Origin: Bacteroidota bacterium
GTDB taxonomy: Bacteria; Bacteroidota; Ignavibacteria; Kryptoniales; JAKASW01
Assembly (NCBI GenBank): GCA_021789755.1
Contig: JAJYJD010000121.1
Span: 1-9,804, forward strand
DNA length: 9,804 bases
Direction of reading: 5' to 3'
The stretch's first letter is position 1; the number at the start of each line of letters is the position of its first letter. The translations under genes and the position numbers were made by a program. The notes under the pieces were generated by a model. It was not told the origin of the DNA. It saw only the letters and a list, made by a program, of their open reading frames with translations, and did not search any database. Positions 1-7,122 of the stretch are shown piece after piece.

Positions 1-288
1 GATGAGGAGCGAATAGAACTGTGAAAGGTACGGCTCGATTTCGCGCGATGTCTCGTTCTTGCGGATAACAGTCAGCAGGAAGTATGGAATCACGATTGCT
101 TTCACGATAAGCGTCTCGAAGATCAGGAAGGCTACGTTCAGCCAGCTCAGGGTTCTGATGTCGACCAGGATCAAAAAGAAAAGGATCAGTCCCTGCGCGG
201 CAAGTGTCTTCACGTAGGCTTCGATCCGGCTCACCGCCGAAACGTAAAGCATGGTCGTACCAAGCAGTATGATGAGGATATCCGTCAT
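1..288 (-). CDS. HyfE-like membrane subunit of a group 4 hydrogenase(-related) complex, partial
   Basis: The first 96 codons of a gene that runs off the left edge. The ATG at 288 overlaps the stop of the HyfC-like gene by 4 bases (ATGA), and a strong Shine-Dalgarno (GGAGG) sits just upstream. The protein opens with a hydrophobic segment (MTDILIILLGTTMLYV), then two more (around residues 29-42 and 46-66). A charged stretch follows with KNETSREIEPYLS, resembling the loop in HyfE/HycE-associated NuoK-like proteins. E. coli HyfE is a little over 200 residues, so more than half is missing here. Its role would be a small antiporter-like membrane subunit of the complex. The assignment rests on position after HyfB- and HyfC-like genes plus sequence character. 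A generic NuoK-like subunit is the alternative. Confidence 0.8.
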   Translation of the reverse strand, partial: MTDILIILLGTTMLYVSAVSRIEAYVKTLAAQGLILFFLILVDIRTLSWLNVAFLIFETLIVKAIVIPYFLLTVIRKNETSREIEPYLSQFYSLLI

Positions 289-1205
289 CTCACTCCTCCA
301 AACAGGAAGAACGCCAGGATGGCGAAGGCGGTCAGGGAAAGAGTCGTCATGAGAAAGAGAAACTGCGGGATGTGAGAGATCCTCGAACGAGCGATCAGAG
401 ATTCAACGGCTCCGACCGAAATGAAGACTAAAATATTAATCAGCGCGAACAAGCCCAGCGCCGGCAGCAGCACAAGATACGCAGGCACAAGAAGGTCTGC
501 TATCAGAATCGATATGATGGTCATCTTCAGGGCGGCGCCATACTGGATGTACGCCAGATCGGGTCCGGAGTAATCGAGGATCATCACTTCGTGGATCATG
601 GTCAGCTCAAGATGCGTGGTCGGGTCGTCAACCGGGACTCGGCTTCCTTCGGCAAGGAGCATGATGAACAGAGACGCGACCAGCAGGATTTTCACGAGCG
701 GCGTGTAGCCGGAGGCGACATTGACGACTGCAAAAATCGTGTCGAAAGAATCGCGGTGCGTCAGCAGTGCAACCGAGCCGATGACAATGAAGAACGCTGT
801 CTCGACTATCGTCGAATAAGTGACTTCCCTGCTCGCACCCATTCCTTCGAAGCTGCTGCCGGTATCGAGCGCCGCCAGCACGGTGATGAACTTCGCCAGG
901 CTGAGAATATATGCGAACAACACGAAGTCGCCTTCGAAATGTACCGCCGAGCCGAGTATCGGCAGCGGCACAATCGTCAGCGCGAAGAGAGCCGCCGCGA
1001 TGTTCAGCGAAGGCGCAAGCTTGAACACAAAGGAAGTTGTCCTGCTGACGACCTCGCCCTTGCCGAGCAGCTTGATGAAATCGTAGTAAGGCTGAAGTAA
1101 CGGTGCACCTTTCCTTCCCGCCCAGAGAGCCTTGACTTTGTTTATCAACCCCATGAAAAATAAAGGAGATACGACGATAACGGCTTCGACGATCAGCAGC
1201 GCCAT
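285..1205 (-). CDS. HyfC/HycD-like (NuoH-type) membrane subunit of a group 4 hydrogenase(-related) complex
   Basis: A 306-residue polytopic protein of the NuoH/HycD/HyfC family, which anchors the hydrophilic catalytic arm to the membrane and helps couple electron transfer to ion movement. Family hallmarks are visible: KGAPLLQPYYDFIKLLGKGE at residues 32-51, EGMGASREV at 120-128 and EGSRVPVDDPTTHLELTMIHE at 186-206. The acidic residues of the last motif are typical of quinone-pocket or coupling loops. About eight hydrophobic segments can be counted. The open frame extends 108 codons further upstream, but that part reads as out-of-frame HyfB sequence. I start at the ATG at 1205, which shares one base with the HyfB stop (TGATG) and follows a GGAG-type ribosome site. 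It is co-transcribed with both neighbours. NuoH of complex I is less likely given the HyfB-type partner. Confidence 0.93.
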   Translation of the reverse strand: MALLIVEAVIVVSPLFFMGLINKVKALWAGRKGAPLLQPYYDFIKLLGKGEVVSRTTSFVFKLAPSLNIAAALFALTIVPLPILGSAVHFEGDFVLFAYILSLAKFITVLAALDTGSSFEGMGASREVTYSTIVETAFFIVIGSVALLTHRDSFDTIFAVVNVASGYTPLVKILLVASLFIMLLAEGSRVPVDDPTTHLELTMIHEVMILDYSGPDLAYIQYGAALKMTIISILIADLLVPAYLVLLPALGLFALINILVFISVGAVESLIARSRISHIPQFLFLMTTLSLTAFAILAFFLFGGVR

Positions 1206-3187
1206 CACCTGACTCCGAAAACCCAGATGAGCAGGAAGACCAGGAAGATCAAACCGTAGAGGATGTACTGCTGCATCCTCCCGCTCTGTATCCAGGAGAA
1301 CGCGTCGAGAAACCTGTTCAGCAGTCTTATCGCCGGCCGGAAAATAAATCTCTCCGAAAGATCCTGTGTGTGGCTTTCCAGCGACGCATCGCGCGGGAAG
1401 AGGACGGGATCCTTCTCGACATGAATTCTCTGCGGAACCAGCTCGGAGACAAGCTGCAGGAAAGGCTGCGCGAATGAGCTCCCCGTGTATTGCAGCCTGC
1501 TGCTTCCGACCTGGTAGCCGCAATCCCACGTCTTGAACGCTTCGACTTTACGCTTTCGAAGGAGAAGTGCCCTCAATCCGAAGAAGAACAGGAATACTGC
1601 CGCGAAACCGGACAAAGCGATCGAAATCGTGCGAAATGTCGGTAGAATAGCCTGGAAGATGTCGGACGATCCTGTGGGCAGAAATTGCATTACGACATTT
1701 TTAAGAAGCAGGACTGCAAGCCACGGAAGAAGTCCTATCGCCATCATGAAAAAGGTAAGGATCCCCATCGGGACGAGGAGCGTGCTCTCTTTCTCATTCG
1801 GCTCGGAACGATATTCCGTCCGCGGCAGGCCGAGGAAACATATGCCGTAGACTTTTGTGAAGCACAGAAGCGCCATCGCGCCGATGAAAGCCAGTCCGGA
1901 AAAACCGACCAGTGCCGCGACGACCACCGAGAGCGAGTTCGATGATAGACTCCTGACGAGTCCGAGGTAGATGGCAAACTCGCTGACGAAACCGTTGAAG
2001 AGCGGCAACCCTGTTATCGCGAGAGAAGCGATGAGGAACATGACTGAAGTCAGCGGGAGATATTTCCCGAGTCCGCCCAGCCTGTCGATGCTTCTCGTGT
2101 GAGTCTGTGAATAGACGACGCCGCTTCCATAAAAGAGCACGCTCTTGAAAGTAAAATGGTTTACCACGTGGAGAAGCCCGCCGAGAAACCCTAGCATCGC
2201 AATCAGCGGGTTATTGTATACAAGCCCGAGCATTCCGACGCCGATGCCCATCCCTATTATGCCGATGTTCTCGATGCTGTGGTACGCGAGGAGCCGCTTC
2301 ATATCGTGCTGGCCGATCGCGTTCATGACGCCGTAAATCCCGGTGATAAGCGAGATCAGGAGTATGCCGTAAGCCAGCCTGTAATCCGGAATCTTCACGA
2401 GCAGCAGAATCCTCAGGATGCCGTAGATGCCGGTCTTGATCATCACTCCCGACATCAGCGCCGATACTCCTGTCGGCGCGGCGGGGTGAGCACGTGGAAG
2501 CCATGTATGCATCGGGACAAAACCTGCCTTCGTCCCGAAGCCGATGAAGAACAGGACGAACAGGAGAATGGAAACGCTGCCGTAATTGCCGAGGACAGGA
2601 GCGAAAGAATCGAAATCAAGAGAGCCGGAAACCGCCGAACACCAGCTGAAAGCGGCGATGAGGAACGCTGCCCCGACCTGCATCGCGATGAAGTAATAAA
2701 GGCTTGCTTTACGCACTTCTTCTTTGCCGTTCTCGAAGGCGACGAGAAAAAAGGAAGAGATCGACATGATTTCCCAAAGGACCATGAACACAATCGCGTT
2801 CTGCGCGGTCACAAGAAGGAGCATCGAGCCGGCCATCAGGCCGAGAAAAAAATAGTAAGAGGAAAGCTCGGCATGCTCACCGCTGTACATTTTCATGTAC
2901 CCGATCGAATATATCGAGGTGAGAAGAACTCCTATCGAAGTTACTAGGGCAAAGAGAGCCGCAAGCGGGTCCAATCTGAAGAATGCTGCACCGATCGGCT
3001 CCGAAAAATAAACGGGCAGTACGAGCTGACCGCCGCCCGTCAGCGTGGCGACGACTACGGTGAGAACGAAGAACTGAGCGGCTGCGGCAAAGAGGAAAAA
3101 CACCGGTGCCTTCAATCTCTCATTCACAAAAATGGCGGCGACGCCGCCTGCAAGAAACAATCCCGCGCCGATAAAGAGGTCAACCAC
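1205..3187 (-). CDS. HyfB/HycC-like (NuoL/N-type antiporter-like) membrane subunit of a group 4 hydrogenase(-related) complex
   Basis: A large proton-antiporter-type membrane subunit of about 660 residues, close to E. coli HyfB. In 660-residue numbering the channel residues are present: Glu139 in LWEIMS, Lys220 in GTKAGFVPMHTWLPRAHP, His234 at the end of that motif, and Lys251 in GVMIKTG. The C-terminal part carries the HyfB/HycC signature WDCGY...LQYTGSSFAQP, a soluble loop, and a final helix after SGRMQQYILYG. This signature separates it from complex I NuoL. The frame is open to a TTG at 3235, but that start would overlap the upstream regulator by 56 bases and add a polar leader. I prefer the GTG at 3187, just before the hydrophobic first helix and overlapping the upstream stop by 8 bases, with an AGGGA-like site upstream. 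The overlap suggests translational coupling. Confidence 0.93.
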   Translation of the reverse strand: MVDLFIGAGLFLAGGVAAIFVNERLKAPVFFLFAAAAQFFVLTVVVATLTGGGQLVLPVYFSEPIGAAFFRLDPLAALFALVTSIGVLLTSIYSIGYMKMYSGEHAELSSYYFFLGLMAGSMLLLVTAQNAIVFMVLWEIMSISSFFLVAFENGKEEVRKASLYYFIAMQVGAAFLIAAFSWCSAVSGSLDFDSFAPVLGNYGSVSILLFVLFFIGFGTKAGFVPMHTWLPRAHPAAPTGVSALMSGVMIKTGIYGILRILLLVKIPDYRLAYGILLISLITGIYGVMNAIGQHDMKRLLAYHSIENIGIIGMGIGVGMLGLVYNNPLIAMLGFLGGLLHVVNHFTFKSVLFYGSGVVYSQTHTRSIDRLGGLGKYLPLTSVMFLIASLAITGLPLFNGFVSEFAIYLGLVRSLSSNSLSVVVAALVGFSGLAFIGAMALLCFTKVYGICFLGLPRTEYRSEPNEKESTLLVPMGILTFFMMAIGLLPWLAVLLLKNVVMQFLPTGSSDIFQAILPTFRTISIALSGFAAVFLFFFGLRALLLRKRKVEAFKTWDCGYQVGSSRLQYTGSSFAQPFLQLVSELVPQRIHVEKDPVLFPRDASLESHTQDLSERFIFRPAIRLLNRFLDAFSWIQSGRMQQYILYGLIFLVFLLIWVFGVR

Positions 3188-3866
3188 TGACGGCGCTTCC
3201 CTTTTTCTCCCACTCGTGTTCCTTTGCCCGGACAAATTCGAGTATATCTTCCTGTGGAGCGCGCTTTTTCAGCTTCTCCAGGAAAGCGTCGTTCTGGCAG
3301 AGATGGGAAATCTTGGAAAGAACTTCCAGGTGCATGCGGGGAGTAGCGGTGAATAAAATGAACAGCGTGTGCACCGGACGGCCGTCGAGGGCGCGGAAAT
3401 CGACGGGCTCATTCAAATAACATATCGAAACGCTCGCGTTGTCCGGGTCGGTCACGATCGGATTACGCGGATGGGGGATCGCAATGCCGTTGCCGATTGC
3501 CGTCGGCATCAACTCTTCGCGACTCAGCAATGCGAGAAGGACATCCTCCCTGGACAACCCCGACGGCATCGGGACTTTGCCGACGACATCCGTCAAAGCT
3601 TCCCTGGCATTCCTTCCCTCGATGCCTGAAACGACCCCGCCTTTTTCAAGGAGTGCCGGGAGGTTGTGGTTGTTGAGCCCGAGATTGATCAGCGACGATG
3701 ACAGCTCGATCTTGTTACTGAGGATCCACTCGTTTATCTCCGCACGGTTGAAGCGGTACTGGTGGTTGATGCGGTAACAGGGGATCTTCTTGTCCTTGAT
3801 CCAGCGGTAAACAGTTTTCTCGTTGACCTGCAGCAGCCCGACGATGTCTTTGATCTTCAGTTCCAT
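3180..3866 (-). CDS. HTH (MerR/excisionase-type) + PTS EIIA-domain regulator, first gene of the hydrogenase-like operon
   Basis: A 228-residue two-domain protein. Residues 1-50 form an excisionase/MerR-type helix-turn-helix (LQVNEKTVYRWIKDKKIPCYRI...YRFNRAEINEWI), which normally binds DNA. Residues about 65-215 form a PtsN/EIIA-fructose-type domain. The phosphoacceptor is His132 in GNGIAIPHPR, and the second active-site His179 lies in MHLEVLSKISHLC, so both catalytic histidines are retained. No EIIB, EIIC or HPr gene is in view, so a regulatory rather than sugar-transport role is likely. The start is the ATG at 3866; the frame is open upstream to 3929, but those residues look non-coding. The ribosome site is weak. 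Its stop overlaps the HyfB-like gene by 8 bases, so it leads the operon and may control it. The family is clear; the target and effector are inference. Confidence 0.9.
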   Translation of the reverse strand: MELKIKDIVGLLQVNEKTVYRWIKDKKIPCYRINHQYRFNRAEINEWILSNKIELSSSLINLGLNNHNLPALLEKGGVVSGIEGRNAREALTDVVGKVPMPSGLSREDVLLALLSREELMPTAIGNGIAIPHPRNPIVTDPDNASVSICYLNEPVDFRALDGRPVHTLFILFTATPRMHLEVLSKISHLCQNDAFLEKLKKRAPQEDILEFVRAKEHEWEKKGSAVSG

Positions 3867-4214
3867 CGATTCAACACAATGGCACCAAAATACTACAAAC
3901 GTGAAATAAGTCCAAATATCGGGGCACAAATAACGTATTGTCCGCTAATGTCCGGAGCGGAAGGCCGGTGAAAGGCTCCGCTAGTAAGGAGAGAACGTCA
4001 TCGTCCGTCAAAGGCATCACGTGTCATACTAAATTCCTGATGCCGGAACGTCAAAGACGGCCTGGAACGCGATCCCGGAGGGCATAAGAATTGGAAATCA
4101 TGGATCGTGCGGGTATCCATTCGTGATATTCGCTGGAACTTCAAAAATCATTTCCCACATTCACGTGATTCGCGTTTAAATATTGCGGTGCTCAGCATCG
4201 CGGGCTGAATCCAC
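3867..4214. other. Intergenic region between the PfkB kinase gene and the regulator gene
   Basis: No coding frame is convincing here. It holds the candidate operon promoter at its left end. Two modest inverted repeats are also present: GGCATCA (4013-4019) with TGATGCC (4038-4044), and ATGGAT (4100-4105) with ATCCAT (4115-4120, 9-base loop). Neither is followed by a T-run on the minus strand, so they are not clear terminators for the kinase gene. The gap of nearly 350 bases suggests the kinase is not in the same operon as the hyf-like genes. Confidence 0.6.
3887..3915 (-). promoter_or_regulatory. Candidate sigma70-type promoter of the regulator-hyf-like operon
   Basis: On the minus strand, TTGGAC (3915-3910) and TATTTT (3892-3887) are separated by exactly 17 bases, about 20 bases before the ATG at 3866. 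The -35 match is poor (3 of 6) and the -10 moderate (4 of 6), so this is only a candidate. The same -10 hexamer is used in the much better vapB promoter. Confidence 0.3.
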
Positions 4215-5111
4215 TCAACGACCGGAGACATTCGACCTAATTGCGTCGAGGTCATTCAAATCGAACTCCGGCGTAGCCCCGGCCTGTGTCACGACGTAAG
4301 CTCCTAAAAGGTTTGCCGTTTCGATCATCTCATCGTCACTCTTGCCCCGGATAAACGATGTCAGGAGTCCCGCCAGAAATGCATCGCCGGCACCGACACT
4401 GTTTTGCACATCGACGCTGAAGCCGGGGTGATTCACCCATCGGCCTTCATTCCACATGCTGCCGCCATCGGCACCGTGAGAAACACACACAATCTTGCAC
4501 GAGAATTTTTCGGCCAATTCTCCCGCCGCATCTCTTTCATTTACAGGAAGACCAAACCACTTCCTCAGCGTGTCGAGTTCAAGTGAATTCACCTTGACTA
4601 TGTCCGCCGCTTTCAAAAGGTCTTCCACGATTTCTTTGGAATTTGCCCCCGGCCTAAGGTTGACGTCAAGCACTCTCAGAGAAGCGGCCTCTGCCAGATT
4701 GTAGATTGTCTCGCGGGACGTTTTGTTGCGGCATGCTAATGTACCGAAAACAAGCATGTGTGCGCCCCTGGCAGTTTGCAGCAGCTCCTCACCGCTTTCT
4801 ATCGAATCCCACGCGACGGGCTCGCGGATCCGGTAGCTCGGATCGCCTTTTTTATCCATGACTACTTCGACAAATCCGGTCGGGAGTTTATCGTCGACCT
4901 GTATAAGGTCAGTCGACATACCTTCCCCGGCAACTCGCCTCAATATTTCCTCACCGAGAGAGTCCCTGCCGACCCTGCTTATGATGCGGACATTGTTCCC
5001 CAGCCTGTGGAGATCGTGCGCCACGTTGAAGGGAGCTCCGCCGAGGAAAAGTCCGGCCGGCAACGAGTCCCAGAGAATTTCTCCGACGCAGATTATCTCA
5101 TCGTTCTTCAT
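4215..5111 (-). CDS. PfkB-family carbohydrate kinase (fructokinase-like)
   Basis: A 298-residue ribokinase/PfkB-family sugar kinase, normal length for the family. It would phosphorylate a sugar with ATP in the cytoplasm. The N-terminus reads CVGEILWDSLP, followed by the substrate-site loop LGGAPFNVAHDLHRLG at residues 23-38. DVNLRP lies at 149-154 and KVNSLELD at 173-180. The C-terminal signature NSVGAGDAFLAGLL (237-250) holds the anion-hole glycines and catalytic base Asp243, and is followed by TQAGATPEF. The GEILWD start and TQAGATPEF tail are most like bacterial fructokinases, but substrate cannot be fixed from sequence. The ATG at 5111 puts the first beta strand in place; its ribosome site is weak. 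A loose promoter match (TTGCTT, 17 bases, TAGAGT) lies upstream. It appears monocistronic. Confidence 0.93.
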   Translation of the reverse strand: MKNDEIICVGEILWDSLPAGLFLGGAPFNVAHDLHRLGNNVRIISRVGRDSLGEEILRRVAGEGMSTDLIQVDDKLPTGFVEVVMDKKGDPSYRIREPVAWDSIESGEELLQTARGAHMLVFGTLACRNKTSRETIYNLAEAASLRVLDVNLRPGANSKEIVEDLLKAADIVKVNSLELDTLRKWFGLPVNERDAAGELAEKFSCKIVCVSHGADGGSMWNEGRWVNHPGFSVDVQNSVGAGDAFLAGLLTSFIRGKSDDEMIETANLLGAYVVTQAGATPEFDLNDLDAIRSNVSGR

Positions 5112-5274
5112 TCGGAATCCGGTTTGTTCGTCGCACCTACTCTACTTCTAATTTGGGAGGAAAGCAATCCCCGAAAACTCCGGCCATCACAACTCCGCCG
5201 GTCTATGTATTGGCGGACGCAGCGATCCGCTCCGCCGCGCAGTCGATACAGACCTCCTCTTTCGACTTGACTCG

Positions 5275-5289
5275 TCCCGCCTTGCGGGA
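5275..5289. repeat. Short perfect hairpin
   Basis: TCCCGC, loop CTT, then GCGGGA. The six-base stem is perfect with a three-base loop. It has no T-run on either side, so it is more likely a fragment of a dispersed palindromic repeat than a terminator. The core (tcccg/cggga) resembles that of the larger palindrome at 5409-5442. Confidence 0.5.
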
Positions 5290-5408
5290 TCTCCCGTTCA
5301 TTATATATACGGTTTACGGGATGGCCCAAGGCACCCATCGATAAATATGGTAATTCGGCCGGGACGATGACTGGTTGTTGGGGAGACAATTCCTACAAGT
5401 TATCTGTC

Positions 5409-5442
5409 ATCGCGAGTCCCGACGAAGTCGGGACGTGGCGAT
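5409..5442. repeat. REP-like palindromic element
   Basis: The inner perfect stem is GTCCCGAC (5416-5423), loop GAA, GTCGGGAC (5427-5434). An outer stem is ATCGC (5409-5413) with GCGAT (5438-5442), separated from the inner one by short unpaired bases. Bipartite palindromes of this general type (catcgcgag ... gtggcgat around a variable stem) are familiar as dispersed extragenic repeats in many bacterial genomes. Its copy number in this genome cannot be seen from one window. Confidence 0.6.
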
Positions 5443-5611
5443 CCCCTACTTAGTGGACCCCTGTAATTACTTGCCCCTTTGGTTTACGCAAACTTCTAGT
5501 TTGATGCTCACAATCCTGAACACACACTATGAGTCTACCAAACTTAAGCTTCACTTTTCGGTCCGACTTGTTGGCAAATAGTTTTGATATTCCTCTGATC
5601 AACAATGTATT

Positions 5612-6517
5612 TCATCCCGCCTTCTTAAACTCCTCATGCCTCCACTCCAGCCTCTCCCTGTCCGGCCAGTCGGACTTGTGCTTGGGGAGAATGATCTTCT
5701 GGCCGTGGAGCTCCTGGAGACCGTGCTTCAGCATCGGGCCGTCGTGCTCCTTGAGGACGTCGCCGCGGACTTGAATGATGTAGTCGGGGTTGATCCCGAG
5801 CATATTGCTGTCGAAGGCGGCATGGTGGATCTTGCAGAGCGAGAGGCCGTTCGGCACCACCGGTTCGCCGTGAGGCTTGCCGTCGGGAATGATGTGCGCG
5901 CCGTCCAGAAGCTCCGCATGTCTAAGGTGGCAAATAGTACAATTGCTGTCGTACGCCGCAAGCACTCTGACGCGAAACGCGGCCTGATGCAGCCTTTGGC
6001 GCATGGTCGTGACACGATAATTCCGATCCGCTTCTCCTACACCCCTCGCCTCGTCCCCAATAGAGTCAAAATTATAAAGCGATTTCAAATCCGCCTTAAA
6101 TGTGGCATCACCTGGGCTGTCGCCGACAATATAGGCGGGCCAGTATGCTGTGTAGCTGTTTTTGCTGGGACAGAGAAAATATGCAAGCGGTATATGTTCC
6201 AACATCGCCTGCCTTAATCCGACATTATCTGTGTTGTTCGGATCGTCTCCCTGGTAGTGGTATGATACAAGCCCGTCGTCCTCAACACGATCCGGATAGG
6301 GACCATTGATGAAAGTGGTAAATGAGATCGGGATCTTCACAAATTGCTTCGGTTTCCAAATTCCTCTTGGTCCGACAAGGGCAATCCTCTCTTCGCCTAC
6401 AGTGAACCCATTCAAGAGTTGCTCTCGCGTGAAAATCCCGCCGTTCCGCCCGCTTTCTTTTTCCAACCAGACGAACAGCGCGGCTCTGACCTGTGATTCG
6501 TCCACGGTGTAAATCAT
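5612..6517 (-). CDS. HNH endonuclease, likely stand-alone modification-dependent (type IV-like) restriction enzyme
   Basis: A 301-residue protein in two parts. Residues 190-236 form a cysteine-containing HNH nuclease: Cys193-x-x-Cys196, catalytic His208 in DGAHIIPD, Asn223 in NGLSLC, Cys228 and His231-His232 before AAFD. This arrangement is typical of COG3440-like predicted restriction endonucleases, including McrA-type enzymes. Residues 1-150 contain GPRGIWKPKQF, SYHYQGDDPNNTDNVGLRQA and YTAYWPAYI, the kind of recognition domain found before HNH in that group. I infer modified-DNA binding but cannot prove the fold. No methylase is nearby, which fits a type IV role. The ATG at 6517 is the first usable start; it and residues MIYT lie within a palindromic insertion (6506-6589), so the ancestral N-terminus probably differed. 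GGGA is unusually close to the ATG. Confidence 0.82.
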   Translation of the reverse strand: MIYTVDESQVRAALFVWLEKESGRNGGIFTREQLLNGFTVGEERIALVGPRGIWKPKQFVKIPISFTTFINGPYPDRVEDDGLVSYHYQGDDPNNTDNVGLRQAMLEHIPLAYFLCPSKNSYTAYWPAYIVGDSPGDATFKADLKSLYNFDSIGDEARGVGEADRNYRVTTMRQRLHQAAFRVRVLAAYDSNCTICHLRHAELLDGAHIIPDGKPHGEPVVPNGLSLCKIHHAAFDSNMLGINPDYIIQVRGDVLKEHDGPMLKHGLQELHGQKIILPKHKSDWPDRERLEWRHEEFKKAG

Positions 6518-6606
6518 TTCCCAGAGTTGTTCGAGAGTCGAACTCTCGAAGCTGATTCAGCGCGACAGTTAAACTGTCGCACAACAAGAACCTGTGATTC
6601 GTCCAC
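6489..6606. repeat. 17-bp direct repeats flanking a triple-palindrome unit
   Basis: ACCTGTGATTCGTCCAC occurs at 6489-6505 and exactly at 6590-6606, a 101-base offset. The 84 bases between contain three abutting perfect inverted repeats: TTCGAGAGT/ACTCTCGAA (6530-6538 and 6542-6550), GCTGA/TCAGC (6551-6561) and GCGACAGTT/AACTGTCGC (6562-6570 and 6572-6580). GTTGT (6526-6530) and ACAAC (6581-6585) can close them as an outer stem. The inner copy of the direct repeat lies within codons 4-10 of the HNH gene. The outer copy is upstream, in the context matched by the decayed HNH duplicate. The layout resembles a small palindromic insertion with target duplication. Confidence 0.75.
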
Positions 6607-6714
6607 CAGTGTCTGCCCTGTTGATCTACATGAATGTATGGTACACGTACTCGCGAAGCAAACGGTCAGGAACAGACCGCCTCTGACGCGGATAGGCCCG
6701 CAATTGCCTTTGTT
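6607..6714. other. Spacer between the VapC-like gene and the HNH gene region
   Basis: No gene is seen. Bases 6607-6640 resemble the sequence upstream of the HNH fragment at 7653-7685 (both start with a ccacc-agtgt-type string), so homology between the two HNH loci extends beyond the coding part. CGGTC and GACCG near 6664-6680 could form a five-base stem; it has no T-run. Confidence 0.4.
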
Positions 6715-7122
6715 TCACCTGTTCAGCCAGACAATTTTCCTGAACTGACTTTCAAGCGGCTTGAATTCCTGGTCACCCGTCACCAGCACCCCCTTCATAT
6801 GTTTTGCGAGTGCGGCACAGTATGCATCGCCGATTGAAAGACGGTAACTTGATTTTAGCTCCGCTGCAAGCTCGGCCAGCTCACGGTCAGCATCCACCAC
6901 CGCAAGAGTCGTCTCGTGCTCAAATTGTTTTGCCGCTTTGACACCGGCATCTCCCTGGATCTGCCGGACCCGGTGAAGAACTTCTGTCCAGTTCACAGCT
7001 GAGATGTACACTTCCCTCCCTTGATCCACCGCCTGGGAGAGAAGCTGCTCCACCTGTTCTGCGGCCGGCTCGTCAAAAAGCAGCGCGAGGACCGCGGAGC
7101 TGTCAAATACCGTGTTTGCCAA
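6715..7122 (-). CDS. vapC: VapC-family PIN-domain ribonuclease toxin
   Basis: A 135-residue PIN-domain protein from the chosen start. The metal-binding acidic set is complete: Asp7 in VFDSSAV, Glu47 in NWTEVLHR, Asp99 in SIGDAYCAALA and Asp117 in VTGDQEF. VapC toxins cut RNA, classically initiator tRNA or rRNA loops, and are inhibited by the partner antitoxin. No ATG is available. The frame is open to a TTG at 7164, but the TTG at 7122 places the first beta strand (ANTVFDSSA) where VapC proteins begin, and it overlaps the antitoxin gene by 20 bases. A GAAGAG-like ribosome site precedes it. Translational coupling to the antitoxin is likely. The catalytic set is intact, so the toxin is probably functional. 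Confidence 0.9.
   Translation of the reverse strand: MANTVFDSSAVLALLFDEPAAEQVEQLLSQAVDQGREVYISAVNWTEVLHRVRQIQGDAGVKAAKQFEHETTLAVVDADRELAELAAELKSSYRLSIGDAYCAALAKHMKGVLVTGDQEFKPLESQFRKIVWLNR

Larger units (their letters stand above)
5112..5611. other. Non-coding stretch of about 500 bases with hairpin elements
   Basis: No frame here looks like a real gene. A 32-codon minus-strand ORF (5203-5301) with a CxxC (CIDC) has no ribosome site and overlaps a hairpin, so I do not call it. The region contains two perfect stems, listed separately. The stretch 5451-5611 shows no clear structure or gene. The 3' ends of transcripts from the HNH gene would fall here, but no classic T-run terminator was seen. 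Confidence 0.5.

Noticed and set aside
591..1100. A long plus-strand ORF of 169 codons opposite the HyfC-like gene, with a similar 222-codon ORF at 2279-2947 opposite the HyfB-like gene
   Set aside because: Both are Arg/Asp/Glu/Gln-rich antisense shadows of well-supported membrane protein genes. They have no independent coding evidence.
1206..1529. A 108-codon N-terminal extension of the HyfC-like frame
   Set aside because: It lies wholly within the 3' part of the HyfB-like gene in another frame and has no membrane or family character. The ATG at 1205 matches the family start.
5203..5301. A 32-codon minus-strand ORF with a CxxC motif (CIDC), starting ATG at 5301
   Set aside because: It has no ribosome site, overlaps the hairpin at 5275-5289 and resembles no family I can name with confidence. 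It may be a remnant but cannot be supported.
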